From a virus: a stretch of 45,436 bases of DNA. Below, piece by piece: positions 17,672-26,424 of this stretch; positions within the stretch are counted from its first letter, which is position 1; every line of letters starts with the position of its first letter. The stretch lies in IMG/VR virus record IMGVR_UViG_3300025771_000048, positions 1-45,436 of that record, one strand, 5' to 3'. Position numbers and translations under genes: made by a program. Under the pieces are notes generated by a model. That model saw nothing but the letters and a program-made list of their open reading frames with translations, was not told the origin of the DNA and searched no databases.

Positions 17672-20600
17672 TTAACCACGAGGCCATGGACTATATTCTA
17701 TTGGGTTTGGTCCTTGATTCCAGAACCTTCCAGCAAGAGCTCTAGAAAGATATTCTTCAGACCTTGCAGGTGATGTAGCATGCATTTTTAACAGTTTTGC
17801 TATTTCATTAAAGTCATTTGTGCTCAAAGTTGGTATTGCACCATGATTTGTTTCAATAAAATTTTTAAAGTTAAAACCTAACATATGTAAAGCTCTAACT
17901 AATTTATGATATTCAGGTGGGAGTTCTCTAAATTTATTTGCATCTTCTACTTTTCTACTAGCTAAAAAATTAGTTACTCTCACAGCTTTACCTCCACTTT
18001 GTCCCCCTGTTGGAACAGAAGCGTACCACATTTGCTCCACAAATTTAGCCAATTCGTTTGTTCTACCCATTACTGCAGATGATTGTCCTCTTGCGGCAGA
18101 TAAAGCAAGTAAATCACTGTAAACAGTTTCATCGCTTACTGTTCTAGCTGTTTTTCTTAAACTTTTAAAATACTCTTGTGCTACTTCTCTATGGCTAGCT
18201 ACTCCGTATTTTGCTAGTCTAAGTACATGTGTAAAGGTTTTACCTCTATTGTATATTGGACCCATCCCTCTCATTACTGATTCACTTGAAGGGAAAGGGT
18301 CTCTTAATGCATCAACAACTACTTTTTCTAAACCCTGGTCAACACCAACTTCAATTCCATTTTTAAATTTACCTTTTAACTCAGGTCCGCTTTCAAAATT
18401 ATTGTTATTTGAATCTGCTAGCATTCTTTTTATAGATAATATTTTTTCTTTATTACCTCTATCACCTGGATGTGCATTATTAACCAATGCTTGAATTTGA
18501 GCATCTAAACCTGCCTGACTATAAATATTGTCAAATGTTAAATCAGCAGGGTCCATTCCTAAATCTCTGAAAGCTTTATTTCCGTGAATACCATATTTTG
18601 GGTCTGCAGCAAAGTTACTTTTGTTTCTCCACTCTTCACTATAGAATTCCATTAAGGCAGCTTCTTTAGCGCTAAAGTCTCCTTCATTAGCTAACACTTT
18701 AACTACATTATTTGATGCATCTTTAGCTACCAATTTAATACCATCTTCGTCAGGTATAAGTTGAACATTAGAAGAGTTAATTAAATCTAAATCTAATTTT
18801 CCATCAGATTGGTAAAAAACATCTGCAATTTCTTCAGTTAATAACTTAGTTTCACCCATTCTGTTTCTTATTGAACTTGCATTTTTAGTTGCATTTAATT
18901 TACAATATTTAACAGTTAATGCTACTTGTCTTAAAAATGCTCTAAATGGTAGTTCACTTCCTGTTTCAGAAAGACCTAAATGGTTTAAGATTGCTTTATT
19001 CAGACTCCTCATAAATACTTCAGCGTTTTCTCTAGCATATTGTCTTATTTGTCTTTCCAACATTTCACCTTTTGCTGTTCCTTTTAATGAGGATATTATT
19101 CCAGCTAGTTCTGATTGGTAAGCTTGATATGTATAAACTTGTATTTCTCTTGCTACACCCGCATCATTTAAGAAAGCTTTTTTAAACATATTTGTTGGAT
19201 GTGCAGGACTATTCAAAGGTATCTTTTTACCTCCAAGAGTATGCATAGGACCATCAATATTCTTTAAACCAAAAACTTCAGCTACTCCTTCAACGTCACC
19301 ATCTATAATTTTTCTTATGACCGGGTCTTCACTTGGATTTAATTCCCAATCTAATCTGTAATCAAAACCAGTGTCAACTTGTCCAGCTGTTCTTGACTGC
19401 TGTACCATATGTCTAAGTTGACCTGGACTTAATCCTGTAAATTCAGAAAATGCATTCCAATTAACGCTATTTTTAGCTGTATTAAATCTTTTAGTACCAC
19501 CACCGTATCTATTTACTTCTACAGTGTCATGAGCTAACTCAGTAAATATGTTTTGAAGTTTGTTTAATTGATTGTTTAATAAAGGTACTACAGGCATTTC
19601 TCCATATACATCCATACCTGTTGCTAAGTTTCTATATTTAGTTGTATACAATCTTCCAACATTATTATTACCAGTTCCATAAGAGTGAGTTATTCCATGT
19701 ATAGAATTCCTATCTCCTAATGGGTCAGATAATTTACCAATATACTTTCTGCTACCAGCACTGTAATAACCTAAATTTGCTGAGTTCATTGTAAAGTTTG
19801 AAGCTACTTTATCACCAGTAATTCCTAAGTTTCCTCTAGTAACATCATCCATAGAAGTAAACAAATCTCCACCACTCATATTTCCAAATTGACCAGTATT
19901 TCTAAATAAGGCTAAAGATTTCTGTGAAGCAATTCTTGCCTCTGCACTATTAAAACTAGAGTTGGTTCTAGCACCATCTTTAAATACTTGTGTTAAATCT
20001 TTTTCTAATTTTGCTAAACGATTTTTACCCTGTCTCATATCTTCTTTAATTTGTTTTACGTCAAATCTAGTTCTACTTCTATTGGGACCATCACCTTTTA
20101 AATCCAAAGGACTTATAGCTCCTGAACCAGAAATTTTTGCTGCAAAATCCATACCGTCGACATTGCTTCTAAACTCTGTTCCTTTGTCCCATATTCCTAA
20201 GTATGCAGCTGATTTAGTACCTGCTATACCCATAAAGTGAGAAGGTAAGAAAAACATACCATCAGTTCTTTTTTCTATTTGCATGTTTTTATCGTGAGCA
20301 AATCCGCCATATTCTATCTGAGCTATATCTCTAATAGCGTCAGCTGTTTTAGAGTTTTTATTACTACCACCAGCAGAAACTGAAAATCTAAACAAGTATG
20401 GAGTTCCGTCATTTTCATTTCTACCGAATCTATCCATATCATGCATATGTATAGATTTTCTGATTTGCCCTCTAGTTGGTACATAGTTGTGACTATTTTT
20501 TAAAGCAGTAGATTTTCCCTGAAAGCTAGTTTTGCCTTCATGAAATACTGAACCTCCATATGTTGTACCTGTCATATTTTCAATAAGGTTAGACCTTTTA

Positions 20601-22798
20601 CCATTATCTAACATAGCTTTTTCAATTTTTCTAGTAAGACTACCTTTATCTGTACTTACTGTTGCTCCTGTTAATTCATTTAAAATACTACCCATACCTA
20701 TTAGCTTTAAATTGTTTGCAAATTCGCTGTGCATTCTTGTTAATTTATTCATCCACCATTGTTCGGGTTTTCCATAAACTTTTCCTGTTTTTTTAAATTG
20801 TCTATGAACACTACCGGTCAAATGTAATTTTTTAAATTTACCATTAGGAGCTAATTCAACAGACATACCTTTTACATTTCCAGATAAAAAGTCTTCATAT
20901 GAAAAATACCTATCTCTATTAGGTTCTTTTACAGTCGAATGAAAACCAGAACCACCACCAGTGACATCTCCCACACCCAATTTGTTAAAATATTTTTTTG
21001 TTTTAGGTAAAGTCATGTGGTCTCCAGTTACACCTCTATAGCTTTTAACTACAGGAGGACCAGTATCAGAATCAAGAAATTGTATTTTACCTAAAGAGTA
21101 TTTAGTACTTCCTTTTCTTCCTAAATACTCTCTCATCATTTTTGTGTTGCTGAATATATCTCCTGTTGGCTGGAACCTATATCCTAAATCAACATCACCA
21201 GGATTCTTACCAGAAACTAAACTATATAAGACACCTTGATTCATAGCACCTTGCAAATTATTAATAATGTTGTTTCTTCCTTTTAAGAATCCTTTGTTTA
21301 AGTTAAAAGGAAGAATATCTAATCCAGGATTACTTTTTTTTGTAAAACCAGCTTGTGATTTTATAACCTTAGCTAAAGTGGTATATCCATTTTTCCTAAG
21401 TGCATCAACTAAATTTTGTAAAGATGAAGCTTGCATACCAGCACCTACAAAAAATCCTTGTTTTACTTCAAATGAACTAACTGTAGTTACCATTTGTGTA
21501 AGTAAGTCTGTCATTCCAGCGGCACTCATTTTATCTAATTTTGGAAATGGAAAGTTAAAAGCAGCTGCTACATTTTTCATTTCATTTAAAATGTCAGGTC
21601 CTAATTCAAATGATGATAATACATCAAAATCAACAGCACCGCCAGCACCAATATCGTTATGCCACGAACGTAAAAATTCTGCATTTAATTTGTTTTGTAA
21701 ATCTCTTTGTTTAAGGGTACTCATTCTTTGGTTTTCAGGGTCGTAAACAATATCTTGAACCTTTTCTCCTCTTTCATTTCTAGCAGTATTAAGATGCGTG
21801 TAACCTTCTTTTAAAGTTTCTCTATCTTCGTAATCTCTAGTTTGAGTACTGTTGCTACGCATAATTTTTCCAATAGAGTTGTATTCAGCTTGTTCCATAG
21901 CTCTTATTCTTCTTTCAGTAGATAGCTTTTCGTATTTATTTTTACCTTTAAAATAATCAAGAGATTCTGCATCTAAAATTGAATTAACTATATCTCCTTG
22001 AAATCCGGCTGCCCCACCAAAGTTTTGAGCGTCTGCTATTGACATAAGTTGATTAGCTCTAGTAGCGTTGATACCTACATTTAAATCTTGATTAAATTGA
22101 AGAGAAGTTACATCAAAAGTGTCACCTTTAGTTTTGACTGTCTTACTCCTTATTTTTTCAGCTTTACGCATAGGATTATCTCTAAATGGGTCAGGAGCTC
22201 CTTTAAAAGCTTCTGTAAATGTTAAAACTTGCCATTTCTGAAATACATTATTCTTACTTGGTAGTTGAGCTTGTCTTAGTATCTCAGCATCCATTTTTCT
22301 AGCATCAGCAGTTTGAACTACTTCCATCAAAGCTCCAGCTGAACCAAACTCTCTAATGTTTTTTAATAAGCCAGCTGACTCTCTACCTAATATAATATTT
22401 GTAGCTCTATCTACAGGAGTACCAGTTCTTAATGCTCTAGAAATTGCACCTTTAGTCTTACCAACATATTTTGCACCACCTAATAATTTCTGTCTTTTCA
22501 ATACCTGACCACCAAGTAAATTTGTTGGTTGTTTTAAGTTTTTTACAACTGAACGAGCAGTGTTTGTATATTCACCAATTAGATATGGAACGCTTACTAT
22601 TTGACCTAAATCTAAACCAAAAGAACCTAATGTAGTTAAGTTATAACCAACCGCATATACTCTTTCTCTAGGATTTAAATTTTTAAGGCTTTTAAATAAA
22701 GGTATTTTACCTGGCCCATATTTAGAACTTTTATCTGTGAGAGTTATTCCACCAGTTTTAAAAAACTGTCTTGTGGCGCTACCTAATCTGTAAGCCAT
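17672..22798 (-). CDS. 1708-residue virion-region protein, unknown function
   Basis: This protein occupies the place where HK97-type phages normally carry a ~100-150-residue neck protein (HK97 gp10-like) between head closure and tail terminator. It is overall basic and hydrophilic, without signal peptide. There is one hydrophobic stretch near residues 50-80 (LTTLGSFGLDLGQIVSVPYL). A segment around residues 800-870 (DIAQIEYGGFAHDKN, then FFLPSHFMGIAG) is reminiscent of the GG..P-F-P pattern of gp10-like neck proteins; this is weak. I recognise no nuclease, protease, polymerase or toxin active site. It shares three bases with the upstream head-closure gene (TAATG). Options are a hugely expanded neck protein, an internal ejected protein, or a fused enzyme too diverged to see. 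Confidence 0.75.
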   Translation of the reverse strand: MAYRLGSATRQFFKTGGITLTDKSSKYGPGKIPLFKSLKNLNPRERVYAVGYNLTTLGSFGLDLGQIVSVPYLIGEYTNTARSVVKNLKQPTNLLGGQVLKRQKLLGGAKYVGKTKGAISRALRTGTPVDRATNIILGRESAGLLKNIREFGSAGALMEVVQTADARKMDAEILRQAQLPSKNNVFQKWQVLTFTEAFKGAPDPFRDNPMRKAEKIRSKTVKTKGDTFDVTSLQFNQDLNVGINATRANQLMSIADAQNFGGAAGFQGDIVNSILDAESLDYFKGKNKYEKLSTERRIRAMEQAEYNSIGKIMRSNSTQTRDYEDRETLKEGYTHLNTARNERGEKVQDIVYDPENQRMSTLKQRDLQNKLNAEFLRSWHNDIGAGGAVDFDVLSSFELGPDILNEMKNVAAAFNFPFPKLDKMSAAGMTDLLTQMVTTVSSFEVKQGFFVGAGMQASSLQNLVDALRKNGYTTLAKVIKSQAGFTKKSNPGLDILPFNLNKGFLKGRNNIINNLQGAMNQGVLYSLVSGKNPGDVDLGYRFQPTGDIFSNTKMMREYLGRKGSTKYSLGKIQFLDSDTGPPVVKSYRGVTGDHMTLPKTKKYFNKLGVGDVTGGGSGFHSTVKEPNRDRYFSYEDFLSGNVKGMSVELAPNGKFKKLHLTGSVHRQFKKTGKVYGKPEQWWMNKLTRMHSEFANNLKLIGMGSILNELTGATVSTDKGSLTRKIEKAMLDNGKRSNLIENMTGTTYGGSVFHEGKTSFQGKSTALKNSHNYVPTRGQIRKSIHMHDMDRFGRNENDGTPYLFRFSVSAGGSNKNSKTADAIRDIAQIEYGGFAHDKNMQIEKRTDGMFFLPSHFMGIAGTKSAAYLGIWDKGTEFRSNVDGMDFAAKISGSGAISPLDLKGDGPNRSRTRFDVKQIKEDMRQGKNRLAKLEKDLTQVFKDGARTNSSFNSAEARIASQKSLALFRNTGQFGNMSGGDLFTSMDDVTRGNLGITGDKVASNFTMNSANLGYYSAGSRKYIGKLSDPLGDRNSIHGITHSYGTGNNNVGRLYTTKYRNLATGMDVYGEMPVVPLLNNQLNKLQNIFTELAHDTVEVNRYGGGTKRFNTAKNSVNWNAFSEFTGLSPGQLRHMVQQSRTAGQVDTGFDYRLDWELNPSEDPVIRKIIDGDVEGVAEVFGLKNIDGPMHTLGGKKIPLNSPAHPTNMFKKAFLNDAGVAREIQVYTYQAYQSELAGIISSLKGTAKGEMLERQIRQYARENAEVFMRSLNKAILNHLGLSETGSELPFRAFLRQVALTVKYCKLNATKNASSIRNRMGETKLLTEEIADVFYQSDGKLDLDLINSSNVQLIPDEDGIKLVAKDASNNVVKVLANEGDFSAKEAALMEFYSEEWRNKSNFAADPKYGIHGNKAFRDLGMDPADLTFDNIYSQAGLDAQIQALVNNAHPGDRGNKEKILSIKRMLADSNNNNFESGPELKGKFKNGIEVGVDQGLEKVVVDALRDPFPSSESVMRGMGPIYNRGKTFTHVLRLAKYGVASHREVAQEYFKSLRKTARTVSDETVYSDLLALSAARGQSSAVMGRTNELAKFVEQMWYASVPTGGQSGGKAVRVTNFLASRKVEDANKFRELPPEYHKLVRALHMLGFNFKNFIETNHGAIPTLSTNDFNEIAKLLKMHATSPARSEEYLSRALAGRFWNQGPNPIEYSPWPRG

Positions 22799-23148
22799 TA
22801 TTCAAATGCGTGTGCTGTTATTACCAGTCCTAGCGTTCTATTTGTTGGAGTAGTAGATTTCCTGACTCCATCTATTTCATAATATACGTCTGTGTTAACA
22901 GTATCTTGTAATCTATCGCTTGCTTTTACATCAACATCACTAGGTATTTGAATTATAAAGTTTGTTAATACTGTATTTCTACCAGCTCTGTTTTCTTGAC
23001 TTCCTAAATTTTGTATGTGACATTTTACATTAGTACTTATTGTTGACCAGTCTGTACTCTCAAGTCCTCTTTCATCTATAGAAGTATCGCTAATTCTTTG
23101 GATGTTAACTTTATCAGTAAATAATCTTGTGCTTAATTTTCCAACCAT
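22798..23148 (-). CDS. Head closure protein (head-tail stopper)
   Basis: This 116-residue protein fits the small beta-barrel head closure family (SPP1 gp16 / HK97 Hc1, phage head-tail joining). It opens with LSTRLFTDKVNIQRISDTS, the usual start where the protein states its DKV-I-R strand, and ends with strands YYEIDGVRKSTTPTNRTLGL and a C-terminal VITAHAFE. It stoppers the connector after DNA packaging. It lies after the adaptor gene, separated from it by an inserted zinc-ribbon gene, and overlaps the next gene by TAATG coupling. Confidence 0.82.
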   Translation of the reverse strand: MVGKLSTRLFTDKVNIQRISDTSIDERGLESTDWSTISTNVKCHIQNLGSQENRAGRNTVLTNFIIQIPSDVDVKASDRLQDTVNTDVYYEIDGVRKSTTPTNRTLGLVITAHAFE

Positions 23149-23172
23149 AAGAACACTCTAACAGTTAGATTC

Positions 23173-23835
23173 TTAATTTATGGTATCAGTAATTTTGGTA
23201 GATATTGCTCTCTTGGCTCTTCTAGATTTAGATTTACATGTCTTACAAAAAGGAACTAACCCATCTCTATAGTTTTTATTTGCAGTAAATGATTTAAGTG
23301 ATTTTTGCTTTTTACAAAGTAAACATATTTTTTTTGTAGATTTTTCTTTTCCCTCAGCACGTTCCCTATCAAGACTTTCACTTACGCAACTTTCACACCA
23401 AGGTAATCTACCGTCTATGTATTTTTGACTTTTTGTAAAATTATCAACACTTTTAATAGAGTTACATTTCTTGCACTCTTTATCATTAGGATTTAATTTA
23501 TTTTTTTTAGCAATTTTTTGTGCGTTTAAAACTAAGCTTTCTATATCTTCTGACTTTCTAATCCAAGTCATAAAAGCTTCTCTTCCTATAGGAAACTCAT
23601 CATAAAGTTCCATTTGGGTTAATGTGTATTCACCACTAGCTATCTTATTAGCTATTTGTTTAGCGACATCATAATTTATATCAAACTTTGAACCAACACC
23701 TGATTCAAGTTTAATTTGACGTACTCTTTCTATTGTTATTCCCCATTCATCAGCCCAGTAAGATAGTTTTTTGTTAGGGTATGATAAAAATAATTTTTTA
23801 GCTTCTTCTGGTGATGGTGCTTTTCTTGCAGGCAT
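23173..23835 (-). CDS. HTH and double zinc-ribbon protein inserted in connector block
   Basis: The N-terminal half of this 220-residue protein looks like a helix-turn-helix (LSYWADEWGITIERVRQIKL, residues ~24-43) followed by a second helical segment. The C-terminal half has two copies of a zinc-ribbon motif: CKKCNSIKSVDNFTKSQKYI with CESC, and CLLCKKQKSLKSFTANKNYR with CKTC (each CxxC - F - YxDG - CxxC). It is very Lys-rich at the C-terminus. These ribbons are common in phage DNA-binding or HNH-associated proteins, but I see no complete HNH triad. It interrupts adaptor and head-closure genes, so it looks like a cargo gene (moron or degenerate homing gene) rather than a structural part. Confidence 0.75.
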   Translation of the reverse strand: MPARKAPSPEEAKKLFLSYPNKKLSYWADEWGITIERVRQIKLESGVGSKFDINYDVAKQIANKIASGEYTLTQMELYDEFPIGREAFMTWIRKSEDIESLVLNAQKIAKKNKLNPNDKECKKCNSIKSVDNFTKSQKYIDGRLPWCESCVSESLDRERAEGKEKSTKKICLLCKKQKSLKSFTANKNYRDGLVPFCKTCKSKSRRAKRAISTKITDTIN

Positions 23836-23853
23836 AATACCTACATTATAGTA

Positions 23854-24513
23854 TTAAATAAAAAATGTTTTCTTATATTTACCTAACATTGCTAAATCTG
23901 CACCAGATAAAACAGATACAGAGTTCATAGCTAAGTTACCTACATAATTAATTTGATAGTCTCCTACAGATTCAGAGTCTGTAGCAATAAAGTTAGACAC
24001 TTGATTAGCTGAAGGTTTTTGTGCAACAATTTCATCAGGTTCTTGTTGAGCAGATAAAACTAATGCAGATTCTAATAATCTAGCTGAAGCTCTAGCAGTT
24101 ACCACTCTAAAGTTATTAGGTAGAGCAGGACCTACGCCACCTCCTGTGTTATATCCAGCTGTATATGTAACACTGACATTATCAGGATAAGCAAAAGACC
24201 AACGAGAACCTATTCTTCTTATTCTTCCGTTTGAATACCATAAGAAATCTTCTTGATTGCCGTAAGTAAGTGTTGTTCCGTCTTCTACTACTGAAGTAAC
24301 AGAGTTTACAGGTCTTTCGTCTAAGAAATATTCTCTGGTCTGATTTCCTGAAAATGTATCAGTGTAAGTTCCATAATCTACTGTATAACCTACATATTCT
24401 CTAATAGCATCTTCGACTAAAGGAATTAATTCATTAGTTAGATGATTTTCTAAATCTGATGAAAAGTCTATAAGAGCAAATGCTTCTGCATCTGCAGCTG
24501 TACAGAAAGCCAT
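23854..24513 (-). CDS. Head-tail adaptor protein (connector Ad1)
   Basis: A 219-residue protein with the helical adaptor pattern of HK97 gp6/SPP1 gp15: LIPLVEDAIREYVGYTVDY near the N-terminus, the ERPVNSVTSVVEDGT strand pair, VSVTYTAGYNTGGGVGP and then NNFRVVTARASARLLESALV. The VTYTAGY-P pattern before a helix is common in this family. It forms the ring that docks under the portal. It is the first connector downstream of the capsid gene and is followed by the zinc-ribbon gene and the head closure gene. Confidence 0.85.
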   Translation of the reverse strand: MAFCTAADAEAFALIDFSSDLENHLTNELIPLVEDAIREYVGYTVDYGTYTDTFSGNQTREYFLDERPVNSVTSVVEDGTTLTYGNQEDFLWYSNGRIRRIGSRWSFAYPDNVSVTYTAGYNTGGGVGPALPNNFRVVTARASARLLESALVLSAQQEPDEIVAQKPSANQVSNFIATDSESVGDYQINYVGNLAMNSVSVLSGADLAMLGKYKKTFFI

Positions 24514-24530
24514 AAGTTAGACCTCCTGAG

Positions 24531-24809
24531 TTACTTGTCTTCTACTTTAGCTTTGACGGCTTTATTTTCAGCAGGTTTTTGAGCTTTAACTTCAGCTTTT
24601 TCTTCAACCTTTTCAGCTTCTACTTTTTTAGCAGGAGCTGCTTTTTTAGGTTTATCAAGAGCACCTTGCTCTTTAAGCCATTCAGTTGGATACTCTTTAC
24701 CAGCTTTAGCAATCAAATCAGCTTGAGATGATGGTAAATCTGCTGGAACACCTTTCCAAATTTTTCCGTCAGGTAATTTATAAACGTTGGTATCTAATAT
24801 TGTATACAT
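24531..24809 (-). CDS. Small protein with Lys/Ala/Glu-rich tail
   Basis: This 92-residue protein has a short folded N-terminal part (MYTILDTNVYKLPDGKIWKG, then WLKEQGALDKP) and a low-complexity C-terminal tail of Lys, Ala, Glu and Val repeats (KKAAPAKKVEAEKVEEKAEV). The tail would be extended or helical and highly charged. No family is recognised. It lies between the capsid-associated tiny genes and the adaptor gene with a good AGGA ribosome site, so it is expressed with virion genes. A capsid decoration or accessory protein is possible. Confidence 0.75.
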   Translation of the reverse strand: MYTILDTNVYKLPDGKIWKGVPADLPSSQADLIAKAGKEYPTEWLKEQGALDKPKKAAPAKKVEAEKVEEKAEVKAQKPAENKAVKAKVEDK

Positions 24810-24823
24810 AATGCTATCCTAAC

Positions 24824-24886
24824 CTATCTTCTAGTTTTTTTTGGTTTTTTACTTGTACTGCGTTTTTTTGGTTTGTTATAACCCAT
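24824..24886 (-). CDS. 20-residue basic peptide
   Basis: A tiny gene, MGYNKPKKRSTSKKPKKTRR, with AGGAGA about nine bases before its ATG. Its ATG overlaps the stop of the 33-residue gene upstream as TAATG. Half the residues are Lys or Arg. The tight overlap, ribosome site and position right after the capsid gene support translation. Its size and charge suggest nucleic-acid or capsid interior binding; no homologue is known to me. Confidence 0.5.
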   Translation of the reverse strand: MGYNKPKKRSTSKKPKKTRR

Positions 24887-24987
24887 TATCGTCTTCTCCT
24901 AGGTCTACGAACTCGGCCACCACGCTTCATCTTTTTAGGACGAACCCGTCCACCCATCCTGTATGATTTTGGTCTGCCTCTAGGCAT
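24886..24987 (-). CDS. 33-residue protamine-like Arg/Gly protein
   Basis: The gene encodes a 33-residue protein that is over half Arg or Lys, starting MPRGRPKSYRMGGRVR and ending in Arg-rich sequence (VRRPRRRR). It has a GAGGAG ribosome site and TAATG overlaps on both sides. The GGRVxPKKMKRGG pattern repeats twice and resembles the GG-K/R repeats at the C-terminus of the tape measure protein here (KMGGRVPDM). Short proteins of this KM-GG type occur near capsid genes in marine phages. A DNA-condensing or capsid-lining role is an inference. Confidence 0.6.
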   Translation of the reverse strand: MPRGRPKSYRMGGRVRPKKMKRGGRVRRPRRRR

Positions 24988-25115
24988 TACTCCTCTTCTT
25001 CCATGGCAACTTCCATAGTTGCTTTGATTTTAAATCTTTGTAAAATTTTTTCAGAATCTTCAAAAAACTTTTCGTCTCTTTCTATATATCCAAATGATGT
25101 TAAATTGGAATTCAT
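24987..25115 (-). CDS. 42-residue acidic small protein
   Basis: A 42-residue protein (MNSNLTSFGYIERDEKFFED, ending MEEEE) with a strong ribosome site GAGGAGAAATAAA before its ATG. Most of it could form one amphipathic helix. It is the first of three overlapping tiny genes downstream of the capsid gene, joined by TAATG. Function unknown. Its acidic character contrasts with the two very basic peptides made from the same message, so the pair could neutralise each other before assembly. Confidence 0.6.
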   Translation of the reverse strand: MNSNLTSFGYIERDEKFFEDSEKILQRFKIKATMEVAMEEEE

Positions 25116-25134
25116 TTTATTTCTCCTCTTATGG

Positions 25135-25166
25135 TTATAAGGGCGAATACAAATCCGCCCTTATAA
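25135..25166 (-). terminator. Stem-loop after major capsid gene
   Basis: An 11-base perfect inverted repeat (TTATAAGGGCG ... CGCCCTTATAA, loop 10) begins about ten bases after the capsid stop on the minus strand. No T-tract follows, so it is not a clear Rho-independent terminator. It is well placed to protect or process the capsid message or to reduce read-through into downstream genes. Confidence 0.6.
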
Positions 25167-25176
25167 ACCGTCAGTA

Positions 25177-26412
25177 CTATACGTTAGTAATAGTACAGAA
25201 TGCTGTTGGGCGATAAATCGCAAAACCAAGACGCATAGTTAATCTAATTGCCAATTGGTTCTTTGCGAAGAAATCGCTATGGCTGTCGGAAACAGCTAGG
25301 TCAACGCCTTCTCTCATAATTACTTGAGCTGCGTCGCCACCGCCGAACTTACCTACAAGCATTGTGCCTTCAGCAATAACTGTTGAAGGAACTACCCTTA
25401 GACCCCAAATTCTTGGAGCAGCATCAGCACCGAATCCGCCAGCAACGACGAACAATGGGTTCTTAGAACCACTTGTGTCAACGTCAGTTACTGATGTAAC
25501 GATTTGATACCAGTCTGATGGGTGCATTACAATTGCATCAGGTTCAACGAAAGCGTCTTTTCTGATTTCTGTAATTGCTTGATAAATTTGTCCAAGCTTT
25601 CCTAATTCTCCAGCGTATGGTAAAGCGTAATCAAATGTATTGATTCCGGATTTTTGTAATACACCAGTTAAATTAGGAGCTGTACCATTACCATTAATTA
25701 ATTGGTTGTCCATATTCAACTTCATCATTGTTGATAAACGTGAGTTGACATATCCTTGGATACCAGCAACATCAGCTAACAATTCGTCAGTTACAGGCAA
25801 GAATGTAGCCATCTTTCTGATGGATTCTGTTCTTTCTGTAAATGCAAGTGCTGATTCTAATGAAGAGGAGATGTCTCCTGATTCTGCAATAGAACCTGCA
25901 TTGTTAGTAAAAGTTGTCTCTTCTAAGTAAACATAAGCATTTTGTGATGTTTGAATTTGGTCAAACAATCCAATAACGCTATCTGGATTACGAAGAGCGG
26001 TCTCTAGGATTCCAGGAGCTCTTAGGCTCTCTGGTGGATAACCAGTGGTATTTAAAGTTGTTTTAAACTCTGCTTGAGAATCAACACCTTTAACTCCTTT
26101 TTCCACATATGCTTTGTATGCATCAGTGCTAGCAAATTGTTCCCCAATTGTTTGTGGACCTTTTTGCTCTGGCATAGCATTAGGAATAGAGTTAACTGGT
26201 GTGTTATCTTCTACTTCGAGAGCTTTCTCGTTTTTAGCTTTTGCTTCTTCGATTTTTAAATCATCAACAAGTCCAGCTAGTTCATCGTTGAGACCTTTGA
26301 TTTTCTCTTTGGCCTCAGGAGTGTACTTGCCGTCTTCTTGTGAATCAAAAGCAGCTTTTAGCTCTTCACGAGATTTTGCAATTTGCTCTTTGAGCTCATT
26401 AACATTACTCAC
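25177..26412 (-). CDS. Major capsid protein, HK97 fold
   Basis: This 411-residue protein has an N-terminal ~80-residue charged coiled coil (SREELKAAFDSQEDGKYTPE, LNDELAGLVDDLKIEEAKAK) like the HK97 delta/scaffolding domain, then a classical HK97 capsid core: ETALRNPDSVIGLFDQIQT, VTDELLADVAGIQGYVNSRL, NGNGTAPNLTGVL, DAIVMHPSDWYQIVT and a C-terminal AIRLTMRLGFAIYRPTAF. The N-terminal coil is expected to be removed by the prohead protease encoded 12 bases upstream. It forms the icosahedral shell. Confidence 0.95.
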   Translation of the reverse strand: MSNVNELKEQIAKSREELKAAFDSQEDGKYTPEAKEKIKGLNDELAGLVDDLKIEEAKAKNEKALEVEDNTPVNSIPNAMPEQKGPQTIGEQFASTDAYKAYVEKGVKGVDSQAEFKTTLNTTGYPPESLRAPGILETALRNPDSVIGLFDQIQTSQNAYVYLEETTFTNNAGSIAESGDISSSLESALAFTERTESIRKMATFLPVTDELLADVAGIQGYVNSRLSTMMKLNMDNQLINGNGTAPNLTGVLQKSGINTFDYALPYAGELGKLGQIYQAITEIRKDAFVEPDAIVMHPSDWYQIVTSVTDVDTSGSKNPLFVVAGGFGADAAPRIWGLRVVPSTVIAEGTMLVGKFGGGDAAQVIMREGVDLAVSDSHSDFFAKNQLAIRLTMRLGFAIYRPTAFCTITNV

Positions 26413-26424
26413 TGTATATATCTC

